A stretch of 64,000 bases of DNA from VFKI01 sp033762075 (GTDB lineage Bacteria; Pseudomonadota; Gammaproteobacteria; DSM-16500): NCBI GenBank assembly GCA_033762075.1, contig JANRLY010000036.1:1-64000 (forward strand), given 5' to 3'. The notes under the pieces were generated by a model that was given only the letters and a program-made list of their open reading frames with translations, did not search any database and had not been told where the DNA came from. Shown one piece after another: positions 44,882 through 53,148 of this stretch. Numbering within the stretch: the stretch's first letter is position 1; each line of letters begins with the position of its first letter. Position numbers and translations under genes: made by a program.

Positions 44882-45631
44882 TTACCTCGCCGCGCGGCAA
44901 ATAGCTAAAAATTCTTCACTGATCAATGAAGCACCACCGACCAACGCGCCATCAACGTCAGGCATCGCAAATAATGCCGCCGCATTTGAGGCTTTAACGC
45001 TACCGCCGTACAGAACTTGCAACCCTTCAGCGATAGGTGCTGAATGTTGGCGCATTTCTGCGCGAATAAACGCATGCACGGATTGCGCTTGTTCAGGTGT
45101 TGCAGTTAATCCCGTGCCAATCGCCCATACCGGCTCGTATGCGACAACCCCAAAACGAAAGGCGTCAATGCTAACAGCTTCTACGACAGATGCAAGCTGT
45201 TCCCGAATAATATTTTCCGTATCGCCCGCTTCACGTTCCGCGCGCGTTTCACCGACGCATAGAATGGGTCGAAAATGTCCTTCAACAGCCACTTTAAATT
45301 TCGCTGCAATCAACGCATGATTTTCACCAAATAATTGACGACGCTCAGAGTGGCCGACTAAAACCATCGAAGCGCTCAATTCTTTGATCATTGAAAGTGA
45401 AATTTCGCCCGTAAAAGCACCACTGGGTTCAGGATAAAAATTTTGCGCGCCGAATAAAATATCTGAATCTTTTAAGAGCTCACTCACAATGGGCAAGTGA
45501 ATGCTTGTTGGAAAAAGAGCGACTTCGCAGTTGAGATCTTTTTTTCCAGCAAGAATCTGTTGTGTGAGTGTTTGCACCGACGCTAACGTGCCGTGCATTT
45601 TCCAATTTCCTGCAACAAGTTTTTTACGCAT
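44882..45631 (-). CDS. tpiA: Triose-phosphate isomerase
   Basis: Interconverts dihydroxyacetone phosphate and glyceraldehyde-3-phosphate. ATG 45631 gives MRKKLVAGNWKMHGTLASVQ and 249 residues. Catalytic residues: Lys11 (NWKMHG), His in LVGHSERR and Glu in AYEPVWAIGTG; the phosphate loop LYGGSVK is present. The upstream in-frame extension is not used. tpiA-secG-tRNA-Leu-nuo is a conserved run. Confidence 0.97.
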   Translation of the reverse strand: MRKKLVAGNWKMHGTLASVQTLTQQILAGKKDLNCEVALFPTSIHLPIVSELLKDSDILFGAQNFYPEPSGAFTGEISLSMIKELSASMVLVGHSERRQLFGENHALIAAKFKVAVEGHFRPILCVGETRAEREAGDTENIIREQLASVVEAVSIDAFRFGVVAYEPVWAIGTGLTATPEQAQSVHAFIRAEMRQHSAPIAEGLQVLYGGSVKASNAAALFAMPDVDGALVGGASLISEEFLAICRAAR

Positions 45632-45645
45632 GGGGGTCCTTAAAT

Positions 45646-46875
45646 CTATAAATACGCCGCTGGAACAGCCATCACTTGTCGCGATAACGGTACAGCCATT
45701 TCTTTTAAGCAAATAACAGCACCAGGTCCGACGGATTGTTTCAACTGTTCTAATATTACAAAATGATTCGCTGCATTCATGCTAGGACTAGCGCTTTTTT
45801 TAAACTCAACAGGGTACAGCAAGCCATCTTGTTCAATCAATAAATCTATTTCTTTTTGATCTCTATCACGATAAAAATAAAAAGATGGCGTACGGCCTGC
45901 ATGCCACCAACTTTTCAGAATTTCCGCAAACACCCAGGTTTCGAAAATAGCGCCGGACATTGCACCGGATTCAAGCGTTTCCGGCGTTGACCACTGTGTC
46001 AGCCAGGCACACAAGCCAGTATCCAGAAAATATAATTTCGGTGTCTTCACCATGCGTTTAGTCACGCTGCCATGCCAAGGTTGCAACAAATAAATCAAAC
46101 CAGAAGTTTCAAGAATAGATAGCCAAGATTTAATGGTTTTTTGATCGACATCCACATCACGCGCCATGTCTGCGTAATTCACCAGTTGAGCTGTACGCGC
46201 GGCAACAACTCGCAGAAAACGTGCAAAAGCCATTTCATCACCGACTTTTGCTAGTGCACGCACATCGCGTTCAATGTACGTCTGTACATAAGAGCGAAAA
46301 AAAACATCGCGCAGACTAAGATCTCCTAACACCATACGCGGAAATGCGCCACACCAGATACGACGATACATTTCCATACATGACAGCGGTAATTTTTTCC
46401 CTTTTTTTACAGTGGCAAGCCAAGAATCCGTTGGCAAAAATGGTTGAGTTAAATGGGCATGATGGTTTATTTCAGCCTGAGACAAACCCAGCAAATCAAG
46501 AATTGCCACGCGTCCTGCCAGTGTTTCTGAGACACCCTGCATTAAATGAAACTTTTGTGACCCAGTCAGCCAGAACATGCCGGGGCGCTTTTCTTCATCC
46601 ACAATGATTTTAATAACGCTAAATAATTGTGGCGCGTATTGTACTTCATCAATGATCACAGGTGGCGGATGCATCTGTAAAAATAAGGCGGGATCTGCTT
46701 CAGCCAAGGCACGCTGCTCAATGTCATCCAATGTGACACTGGCTCGCCCAGGCTCTGCACAATCCGCTAGTAACGTACTTTTGCCGACTTGACGGGGACC
46801 TGTCAACAGCAGGACGGGAAATTGAGAAGAGACTTGCTTAACTGTCGGCTCAAGAGTGCGCGGTAAGTGCTTCAT
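45646..46875 (-). CDS. ATPase of the AAA_14 / DUF4143 family
   Basis: 409 residues with Walker A TGPRQVGKST at about 25-34, PPVIIDEVQYAP (Walker B), FWLTGSQKF, and in the second half YADMARDVDVDQKTIKSWLS (winged-helix-like) and a nuclease-like C-terminal domain (GAIFETWVFAEI, FYFYRDRDQKEIDLLIE). These proteins are widespread and often laterally transferred; their role is unclear and has been linked to defence or toxin-antitoxin settings. It is a single gene, 14 bp upstream of tpiA, in an otherwise conserved neighbourhood. Confidence 0.85.
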   Translation of the reverse strand: MKHLPRTLEPTVKQVSSQFPVLLLTGPRQVGKSTLLADCAEPGRASVTLDDIEQRALAEADPALFLQMHPPPVIIDEVQYAPQLFSVIKIIVDEEKRPGMFWLTGSQKFHLMQGVSETLAGRVAILDLLGLSQAEINHHAHLTQPFLPTDSWLATVKKGKKLPLSCMEMYRRIWCGAFPRMVLGDLSLRDVFFRSYVQTYIERDVRALAKVGDEMAFARFLRVVAARTAQLVNYADMARDVDVDQKTIKSWLSILETSGLIYLLQPWHGSVTKRMVKTPKLYFLDTGLCAWLTQWSTPETLESGAMSGAIFETWVFAEILKSWWHAGRTPSFYFYRDRDQKEIDLLIEQDGLLYPVEFKKSASPSMNAANHFVILEQLKQSVGPGAVICLKEMAVPLSRQVMAVPAAYL

Positions 46876-46947
46876 AGCCACCTTCGGATAATATGGAATT
46901 AACTCCAGATTATCCGAACATGAAGAAAATGTCTAGCTGGGAAGCAT

Positions 46948-46972
46948 AAAAAAGCCGTCTAAGGACGGCTTA
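46948..46972 (-). terminator. Terminator after the large coiled-coil gene
   Basis: On the minus strand AGCCGTC / GACGGCT (7 bp, loop CTTA) is followed by TTTTTT. It lies 28 bp beyond the stop codon of the gene at 47000 and separates it from the ATPase gene. Confidence 0.88.
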
Positions 46973-46999
46973 ATACGTTAGTGAATATATTGATTATGA

Positions 47000-49000
47000 T
47001 TAACGGGGCTGCGCAGGTCCCTGCTGAGGATTCATTTCATCCGCCTTTTCTTCAAGAACGTCGCCAAGCCCACCTAAACTTTTAGCGGCTCTAGCTATGA
47101 CTTCTCTAGCACCTTCATCTTGAATAAGCAGGCCTCCACTGTTTTGTGAAGCCAGAGTCAGATAATCTAAAAGTCCATACTTGCCATTCCCACCTCGAAT
47201 TTTTTGTACTTTCGAGTTAAGCTGCTCCGCTACATCAGCCTTATGCTCGTTCGCTACATCTCCAAGACCATTTATGGCAACTCCAAATTCATTAACTGCC
47301 CGATAATATCTTTCCGCAACTACTCGCTCTTCCGTTTTATCAGCTCGAGGAATCTTCTTAATCATTGCTTCTAATTCAGTCTGAGCAGCTTTTAATTCAC
47401 TAAATCGCGCATCAACTTCCTTTAACTCAGGAATCTCTTGTTCCTCGAGCTCCACTTTACCATCCCGAACTAGCCCCGGCTTATCCAGCTTTTCCTCTGG
47501 CGGCGGCTCAGCTTGTTTATACTCTACACCTGGTTTAACCAGACCCTTTTCGACTTCATTGCATATGGTTCTCGGAATGTCTTTCTTTTCATGTTGTTTG
47601 ATTGTTGCATCAAGCGCTTTGATTAATTGCCCGTCTCTCGACAACCAAGATTTTTCTTTTTCTTCTCTTCTTAATTTAAGTAAATGTTCGTATAAAGGTC
47701 CATCCAATTTAGATTCGATTTTTATTTCGCTTAATTTTACCGATAACCCTTCGTTATATGCTTTATCCATCTCGGTTTGTAACATTTGCTTTTCTAGCTC
47801 ATCCAGCGGCGCATCAGGATTAGGCTTACCTACACGATCTGCCATTATCCGCTTCGTTATTTCTCCCTCTAACCTAGACTCTCTATTTGCAAATTCTCTT
47901 GCATATTCTGCTGCGACTTTGTTCGCTTTAAATTTATATTCGACTTCTTGCGCAACGCAAAGTGATATAAATATTTTACGAACATCCTTTTCATCCTTTG
48001 TGGGTATTTCTCCCGTACGCGGATCCGGATTGACATGAATCGTCAGACTCGAAGAGCCAGGATTATTGCGCAAGGCTTGCCGAAAAGTTTGGGCATAGGC
48101 TTCAGCACGCCCACTGTCAGTCATCTTGTCAGATAAAACAGGACGATAGTAGTGCGTCCCATTTGGACCCTGGGTGATTTCAACTTGAAATTTTTTCTTA
48201 GGATCCTTCTCATCAGCAAAATCAAAGAGTTTTCTTCCGTTTTTCACCGCCTCATCAACAGCATTTTTATCTGCTAAAATAGCGCCCCAGGCATCTTCAG
48301 CCCTCGCCGCAGCCTCCTCCTTGGACTCTGCCTTCTCGTCTGGTAATTTTAACCCGTAACCCTCTTTCAGATATCTCGCCTGCAACCCTGCTTCTATGGC
48401 TCTAAAATAGTCGGTCGCTTCAGCTGCTTTAGCTCTTTGCTGAAGACTTTGAAAATGCGCTTTATTCGCCTCTTCAATTTTTTGTTCAGCGTCTTTTAAA
48501 ACAGCCAACTTATCTTCTGCTTCTTTGAGTACTTTTTTTTCGGGGCTCCCTTCCTCCTTACCTTCTGCTAAGCGTTTTTTAGTTTGAACATCTTCTTCTA
48601 CCGCAGCAATCGCACGTTCTAATGCGGCTGTTAACCCTTTGATAGGGGTATATCCTGCAGCATTTCCTTCTACACTTTCTTTATGAGCAGTTCTAGCTGC
48701 TTCATCTACCGCCTTAAAAGCCGCTTTAACTTCAGCCTGTCGAGCAGCTGGCGCCGCAGCTATAGCCGCAGCTTGTTGTGCTTTGATGGCTTCATCTAAG
48801 CAAGAATTTTCATATGTTGCCAAACTATCGATGGATGCTTTCAGGTCGTTTCGACGCTGCGTATTGATATCACTTACTTTCCCAGGATCTGCTGCAATTG
48901 CGCCTTCATGCAACTCATGCATCCTCCGCATCGTTTGCTGAAATTTCTGAAATTGTTCTTTTTGAAGTTCTTCTTGTGTTGGTTGCCTTGGGAGACCCAT
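47000..49000 (-). CDS. Large coiled-coil protein, unknown; candidate secreted effector
   Basis: ATG at 49000 has GAGGGG 5 nt upstream. The 666 residues are very rich in Glu, Lys and Ala, with long helical heptad stretches (about 1-240 and 360-640). A small mixed domain lies around 260-330 (KKFQVEITQGPNGTHYYRPV). There is no signal peptide or membrane segment. The end (EEKADEMNPQQGPAQPR) has an acidic block followed by a polar tail, as in many Dot/Icm substrates. No enzymatic motif. It follows an unknown 151-residue gene by 53 bp, downstream of feoABC. Confidence 0.65.
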   Translation of the reverse strand: MGLPRQPTQEELQKEQFQKFQQTMRRMHELHEGAIAADPGKVSDINTQRRNDLKASIDSLATYENSCLDEAIKAQQAAAIAAAPAARQAEVKAAFKAVDEAARTAHKESVEGNAAGYTPIKGLTAALERAIAAVEEDVQTKKRLAEGKEEGSPEKKVLKEAEDKLAVLKDAEQKIEEANKAHFQSLQQRAKAAEATDYFRAIEAGLQARYLKEGYGLKLPDEKAESKEEAAARAEDAWGAILADKNAVDEAVKNGRKLFDFADEKDPKKKFQVEITQGPNGTHYYRPVLSDKMTDSGRAEAYAQTFRQALRNNPGSSSLTIHVNPDPRTGEIPTKDEKDVRKIFISLCVAQEVEYKFKANKVAAEYAREFANRESRLEGEITKRIMADRVGKPNPDAPLDELEKQMLQTEMDKAYNEGLSVKLSEIKIESKLDGPLYEHLLKLRREEKEKSWLSRDGQLIKALDATIKQHEKKDIPRTICNEVEKGLVKPGVEYKQAEPPPEEKLDKPGLVRDGKVELEEQEIPELKEVDARFSELKAAQTELEAMIKKIPRADKTEERVVAERYYRAVNEFGVAINGLGDVANEHKADVAEQLNSKVQKIRGGNGKYGLLDYLTLASQNSGGLLIQDEGAREVIARAAKSLGGLGDVLEEKADEMNPQQGPAQPR

Positions 49001-49053
49001 AACTACCCCTCAAATGATTTTTGATGTCTTAATGAAAAGTATAGAACATTATT

Positions 49054-49509
49054 TTAACTCGTGCTTTGACCGGGTGTTGGCGCAGGGCCTTCGGAGCGAG
49101 CAGTTAATTCATTGACTTTATGGAAGATTTCTTCAAGGTCTGGCCGTGAAGCATAGCCTAAGACTTTGATTCCCATTTCTTTGGCTTTATAAGCCGTATA
49201 ATCCACTAAAGGCGGAAAACCATAGACTTCTATCACATTGATGCCTTTTTCCTTGGCTTTTTGTAGAGCAGAATCAATCTCTTGATGGAAGTGAGTGAAG
49301 TTACGTGTATTGGAGTATAGATCTGTTGGACTAATGGTCCACCAATCCCCTTGGATCGTTGTCCTGCAATGGGGGTTTGCCGAAGGAAGAGTTGTTTTCT
49401 CACTGGCTTGGCTCGCTCCCACCCCAAAAATATTCATGATTTTGACTGAGGCACATTGCTTCTGCAAATGCCAAATATCAATATCCCGCACTTCAAAGTT
49501 ATCAGCCAT
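49054..49509 (-). CDS. Unknown 151-residue protein downstream of feoC
   Basis: ATG 49509 has GAGG 6 nt before it (MADNFEVRDIDIWHLQKQCA). The protein is soluble. Its second half alternates helix and strand (ALQKAKEKGINVIEVYGFPP, YKAKEMGIKVLGY), suggesting a Rossmann-like or phosphatase-like fold. The tail is Pro/Gly/Ser-rich (GPAPTPGQSTS), like the tail of its downstream neighbour. No family recognised. Confidence 0.6.
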   Translation of the reverse strand: MADNFEVRDIDIWHLQKQCASVKIMNIFGVGASQASEKTTLPSANPHCRTTIQGDWWTISPTDLYSNTRNFTHFHQEIDSALQKAKEKGINVIEVYGFPPLVDYTAYKAKEMGIKVLGYASRPDLEEIFHKVNELTARSEGPAPTPGQSTS

Positions 49510-49550
49510 GATCAACCTCTCATTAACAGACCACCCACTATACTGCTACT

Positions 49551-49778
49551 TTAGACGACTTCCAACCACTCATAAATCTCTGTCGTTGCACTTGGACATT
49601 TATGACACGCGCCACCGCATGCAGCTGTTTTCATAAAGCAACGTACACGACCGCAACGCACCCAATGCGATAACATCCCGCGTAACACATCCGCATCGCG
49701 ATTAAAATACACTGCCAAGCTCGAAAGACTAGCCATCTTGACTTGCATTAAATGATCCCGAATCTCAAGCAAAGACAT
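49551..49778 (-). CDS. feoC: FeoC-like transcriptional regulator / FeoB partner
   Basis: 75 residues: a small winged helix (MSLLEIRDHLMQVKMASLSS, LAVYFNRDADVLRGMLSHWV) followed by a cysteine cluster (CFMKTAACGGACHKC), as in FeoC proteins that bind an Fe-S cluster and protect or regulate FeoB. The start overlaps the feoB end by 14 bp. Confidence 0.85.
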   Translation of the reverse strand: MSLLEIRDHLMQVKMASLSSLAVYFNRDADVLRGMLSHWVRCGRVRCFMKTAACGGACHKCPSATTEIYEWLEVV

Positions 49779-51927
49779 GCTGCCTCCGTACAACAAATAT
49801 TGCCGCGAATAAAGCACTCATCACAGCACATACCCACAGTATAGACGAGAAAGGATGAATATTGAGTGTCGCTAGTTGATAAAATGCAACAGCAACACCA
49901 TACGCAACTCCCGTACTCCATAACACTGAAAAGATCGCCCAGTGTCGACCCACTTCACGAAACATCACGGCAACTGTCGAAACACAGGGAAAATACAACA
50001 AAATAAATAATAAATACGCAAACGCTGCAATTTGACCGTGAAAACGTTGAAACATTTCACCATATACTGATTGCGATAACGTATGCACCGGTGCTTTCGC
50101 CAACACAGGATTACTCAATGAACTGCCCAATGCCGCAAAATTCGCTGGAATAGAAAGCACTGCTTCTTTTAATCCGCCCACAAAATCAAATCCCTCATCT
50201 GTTGTCGGTAAATGACCTGCCTGACTGTACAAAGTATTGAGCGTGCCAATCACAACTTCTTTTGCTAACACCCCTGTGACTAAACCGACTGTCGCAGGCC
50301 AATTATCTTGTTGAATCCCCATCGGTGCAAAAATCGGTGTGACGATACGGCCCGTTTCAGATAAAAGTGAACGTGTATCGCCTTCGCCTTTATTTAATGA
50401 GCCATCAATATTGATTGCATTCAATGCGCCTAACACCATACAAATTGGAATGATTAATTTGCCCGCACGAAAAACAAATCCACGTAATTTTTGCCACGTA
50501 TGTCTAAAAACAGTTTTAAAATTTGGCAAATGATATAGCGGTAATTCCATAACTAACGGTGCAGGCTCACCATTCAAAATCGTTTTACGCAACAAAAACC
50601 CAGTAAAAACGGCTAACGCAATCCCAATCACATATAAAGCAAAAATAATATTTTGTCCGCCAACAGGGAAAAATGCTGCAACAAAAACAGCGTAAATGGC
50701 TAAACGTGCACCGCATGAAACAAACGGACTCATCATCACTGTTAATATTCGATCGCGACGATTTTCAAGTGTTCGTGTCGCCATCACGGCAGGCACATTA
50801 CAACCAAATCCAACAATCATCGGCACAAAAGACTTTCCAGGCAAACCAATCGCACGCATCAGTCGATCCACGACAAACGCAGCGCGCGCCATGTACCCAG
50901 AATCTTCAAGCAATGAAAGAAATAAAAACATTGCACCAATGACAGGAATAAAAGTGATTGTGGTATTAATCCCTTTGCCAATACCATTGGCAAGTAATGC
51001 TGTTAACCACGTCGGCACATGTAAATATAATAAAGCTTGCGATAAACCACCGACAAAAATCGTATCACTTCCAATATCAAAAAAATCCTGAAAAGCACCG
51101 CCAATGTTAATCGCAAAAAAGAATAACCCATACATCATCAATAAAAAAATCGGAATGCCTAAAAAGCGATTTAAAATAATATTGTCAATACGCGAAGACC
51201 AAGTACGATCGGGTGAAATTTTTGTGACGCAAGTTTGCAGGACAGTTTCAATGAAACGATAACGCGCATCGGCTTGTAGGATTTCAGAGTCAATACCAAA
51301 AGCATCATTGCGAGCGCGCGAAGCACTTGGATATGGCAATCCAGCTTTAAAAACTAGATTGCCACGACCAAACACTTCGTAGTCTCGCAATGACGTATTC
51401 ATTTTTTCTTTTAACTTTTCAACTCCCTTCTTCTTCGACGCTTCCAATCCAACAACAGGGCAGCCTAATTTTTTTTCTAATGCAGCGACGTCAATTTGTA
51501 ATCCTTTTTTGCGCGCGATATCCATCATGTTCAGCGCCAAAATCACCGGTATATTTTTTTCTAAAAGTTGTACAGTTAAATATAAATTACGCTCGAGATT
51601 GCCAGCATCTAAAACATTCACAATCACATCAACGTCACCACTTTGCAAATAATCACATGCAATTTTTTCATCGAGTGACGCATGTTGATCATCGAAAGCA
51701 AGTGAATATGTACCTGGTAAATCGATCACCTCAATACAGTGCCCTGCAAGAGAAAAATAACCTGATTGACGTTCAACAGTCACACCCGGCCAATTGCCAA
51801 CGCGCTGACATGCGCCGGTGAGCGCATTAAAAAGCGTTGATTTACCGGAGTTAGGATTTCCAGCCAATGCGATGGTGATCGTTTTGTTTTTTTCAATGGG
51901 ATGATTTTCGTGGCAACATGCTTTCAT
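49765..51927 (-). CDS. feoB: Ferrous iron transporter FeoB with in-frame repeat insertion
   Basis: Inner-membrane Fe2+ transporter with an N-terminal G domain. The 720 residues contain G1 GNPNSGKS (23-30), DLPGTYSLAF (G3), NMMD (G4), a helical linker, then the membrane part with two Gate regions (PFVSCGARLAIYAVF). Between the G domain and the helical linker, residues about 179-208 (TSLRDYEVFGRGNLVFKAGL onward) are encoded by a palindromic repeat also present in intergenic DNA. The frame is intact, so the protein is probably functional. Middle gene of feoABC. Confidence 0.96.
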   Translation of the reverse strand: MKACCHENHPIEKNKTITIALAGNPNSGKSTLFNALTGACQRVGNWPGVTVERQSGYFSLAGHCIEVIDLPGTYSLAFDDQHASLDEKIACDYLQSGDVDVIVNVLDAGNLERNLYLTVQLLEKNIPVILALNMMDIARKKGLQIDVAALEKKLGCPVVGLEASKKKGVEKLKEKMNTSLRDYEVFGRGNLVFKAGLPYPSASRARNDAFGIDSEILQADARYRFIETVLQTCVTKISPDRTWSSRIDNIILNRFLGIPIFLLMMYGLFFFAINIGGAFQDFFDIGSDTIFVGGLSQALLYLHVPTWLTALLANGIGKGINTTITFIPVIGAMFLFLSLLEDSGYMARAAFVVDRLMRAIGLPGKSFVPMIVGFGCNVPAVMATRTLENRRDRILTVMMSPFVSCGARLAIYAVFVAAFFPVGGQNIIFALYVIGIALAVFTGFLLRKTILNGEPAPLVMELPLYHLPNFKTVFRHTWQKLRGFVFRAGKLIIPICMVLGALNAINIDGSLNKGEGDTRSLLSETGRIVTPIFAPMGIQQDNWPATVGLVTGVLAKEVVIGTLNTLYSQAGHLPTTDEGFDFVGGLKEAVLSIPANFAALGSSLSNPVLAKAPVHTLSQSVYGEMFQRFHGQIAAFAYLLFILLYFPCVSTVAVMFREVGRHWAIFSVLWSTGVAYGVAVAFYQLATLNIHPFSSILWVCAVMSALFAAIFVVRRQHVFA
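51305..51393. repeat. Two-arm palindromic repeat inside the feoB reading frame
   Basis: TCATTGCGAGCGCGCGAAGC.. and its inverse ..CGTAGTCTCGCAATGA are the arms, around GGCAATCCAG / CTAGATTGCC. It is nearly the intergenic unit at 53007-53101. About 90 bp (close to 30 codons), inserted without frameshift or stop. Confidence 0.88.
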
Positions 51928-51931
51928 GCAT

Positions 51932-52174
51932 TTACTCGCTTACTCGCTCAATGTCTAAAATATTGGCTTCGTTTTTTCTTAAACTCAATGCAAATCCACG
52001 AATGGTTAATTCGACAGGGTCCCCTAAGGGTGCAATACGGGAAATATAAAATTCAGTGCCAGGCAATAGCCCCATGGCCATTAGACGGCGGCGATAATGT
52101 TCATCACCTGCTTTATAACCCACAATACGGCCCTTTTGGTGTATTTTCATGTCGCTGAGTGTTAGTAGGCTCAT
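51932..52174 (-). CDS. feoA: Ferrous iron transport protein A
   Basis: 80-residue SH3-like protein that acts with FeoB at the membrane. RRLMAMGLLPGTEFYISRIAPLGDPVELTIRGFALSLRKNEA is the family core. First gene of feoABC, 4 bp from feoB, behind the Fur-box promoter. Confidence 0.96.
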   Translation of the reverse strand: MSLLTLSDMKIHQKGRIVGYKAGDEHYRRRLMAMGLLPGTEFYISRIAPLGDPVELTIRGFALSLRKNEANILDIERVSE

Positions 52175-52249
52175 GTGCTATAAAATCCCCCTCAATCCTC
52201 TTTTCAAGGGTAAAACTTGCAACTCCCTTCAGGGAGAGTTATCGAGGGC

Positions 52250-52278
52250 AGTATCCTGCTTTTGGGGGAGTCTGTCAA
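52250..52278 (-). promoter_or_regulatory. Near-consensus sigma70 promoter of feoABC
   Basis: On the minus strand TTGACA (52278-52273) and GATACT (52255-52250) are exactly 17 bp apart. The transcript would have a leader of about 70 nt. The sequence 52180-52245 in that leader carries a C-rich palindrome and an ACTCCCTTCAGGGAGAGT hairpin. Confidence 0.82.
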
Positions 52279-52284
52279 CCTAAT

Positions 52285-52299
52285 TGAGAATCATTCGCA
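52285..52299. promoter_or_regulatory. Fur box upstream of feoA
   Basis: TGAGAAT-C-ATTCGCA is a 7-1-7 inverted repeat with one mismatch between arms, the geometry of a Fur site (TGATAAT-N-ATTATCA). It lies 6 bp upstream of the feo -35 box. Iron-dependent repression by Fur would be expected. Confidence 0.7.
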
Positions 52300-52315
52300 T
52301 TTGAAATGCGTTGGT

Positions 52316-52939
52316 TTACTTTTGATCAGCCATAACTTCGGCTAACAACTCTCGTAATAGCCCTAATTTGCCATGAAAAAAATGACCTGTTTCAGGCATT
52401 CGGATGACGCTAGGCTTTACTGTAAGCCCTTCTAACCAGAGAAATAAATTTTCAACGTGGACTAATTCATCTTGCTCACCTTGCACTAAAATCCAAGGGC
52501 ATTTTAATTCATTCACTTTTTCATGTTTTAAACGTGAAAACATGGGGGCAATGGTAATTAATTTTTGCGGCGCTAGCTCTAATGCTCCTTTGGTTGCAAT
52601 CCAAGCACCAAATGAAAATCCCGCAAGCCATAGTGTTTCAAATGGGAAATTTTTTTTCGCCCAGTACACGACCGTAAATAAATCAGCTAATTCACCGCGC
52701 CCATCATCGTATTCGCCGGTACTTTTCCCGACACCGCGAAAATTAAAGCGTATGGTATTAAGCTGCAAATCAGAGCAAGCACGTGCCATGGTTGTCACCA
52801 CTTTATTATTCATTGTGCCGCCTTGCAAAGAATGTGGATGGCAAATCACGACCAATGTTTTGGATTGCGCATCGACCGGCAGAATTTCAAGTTGGCCCGC
52901 CGGGCCGGGGATTAAAATACTATTTTGAGGAGTCAGCAT
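52316..52939 (-). CDS. Alpha/beta-hydrolase of the dienelactone-hydrolase-like type
   Basis: ATG 52939 gives 207 residues (MLTPQNSILIPGPAGQLEIL). ICHPHSLQGGTMNN (oxyanion region), FNFRGVGKSTGEYDDGRGEL, nucleophile elbow GFSFG with Ser109, VQGEQDELV (acid) and ETGHFFHG (His) make a full catalytic triad. These proteins are common next to many operons; the substrate is unknown. No signal peptide, so cytosolic. Confidence 0.85.
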   Translation of the reverse strand: MLTPQNSILIPGPAGQLEILPVDAQSKTLVVICHPHSLQGGTMNNKVVTTMARACSDLQLNTIRFNFRGVGKSTGEYDDGRGELADLFTVVYWAKKNFPFETLWLAGFSFGAWIATKGALELAPQKLITIAPMFSRLKHEKVNELKCPWILVQGEQDELVHVENLFLWLEGLTVKPSVIRMPETGHFFHGKLGLLRELLAEVMADQK

Positions 52940-53006
52940 AAAATTTCGTCTGTTTAAATGGATATAATAGCAGAAATTGAATATTAGATGAGCTACCACA
53001 AAAACC

Positions 53007-53101
53007 CGTCATTGCGAGGCTACGAAGTGTTTAGCCGCAGCAATCCAGTTTTTAAAAGCTGGATTGCCACGCCAAAACGCTGCCGCTGGCTTGCAATGAC
53101 G
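53007..53101. repeat. 95-bp two-arm palindrome between uvrA and the hydrolase
   Basis: CGTCATTGCGAGGCTACGAA.. and ..GGCTTGCAATGACG form inverted arms around AATCCAGTTTTTAAAAGCTGGATT. It belongs to the same family as the feoB insertion and is the best intergenic match to it. Confidence 0.85.
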
Positions 53102-53148
53102 AGTCCTTCTCAAAAGTTTACTGAATATTGACATCAGAAGTTTACAGC

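Noticed and set aside
47559..48038. 159-codon Ser-rich plus-strand frame
   Set aside because: Antisense of a Glu/Lys-rich coiled coil, which typically gives such Ser/Leu/Phe-rich shadows.
52404..52928. 174-codon plus-strand frame
   Set aside because: Antisense to the alpha/beta-hydrolase with its complete catalytic triad.
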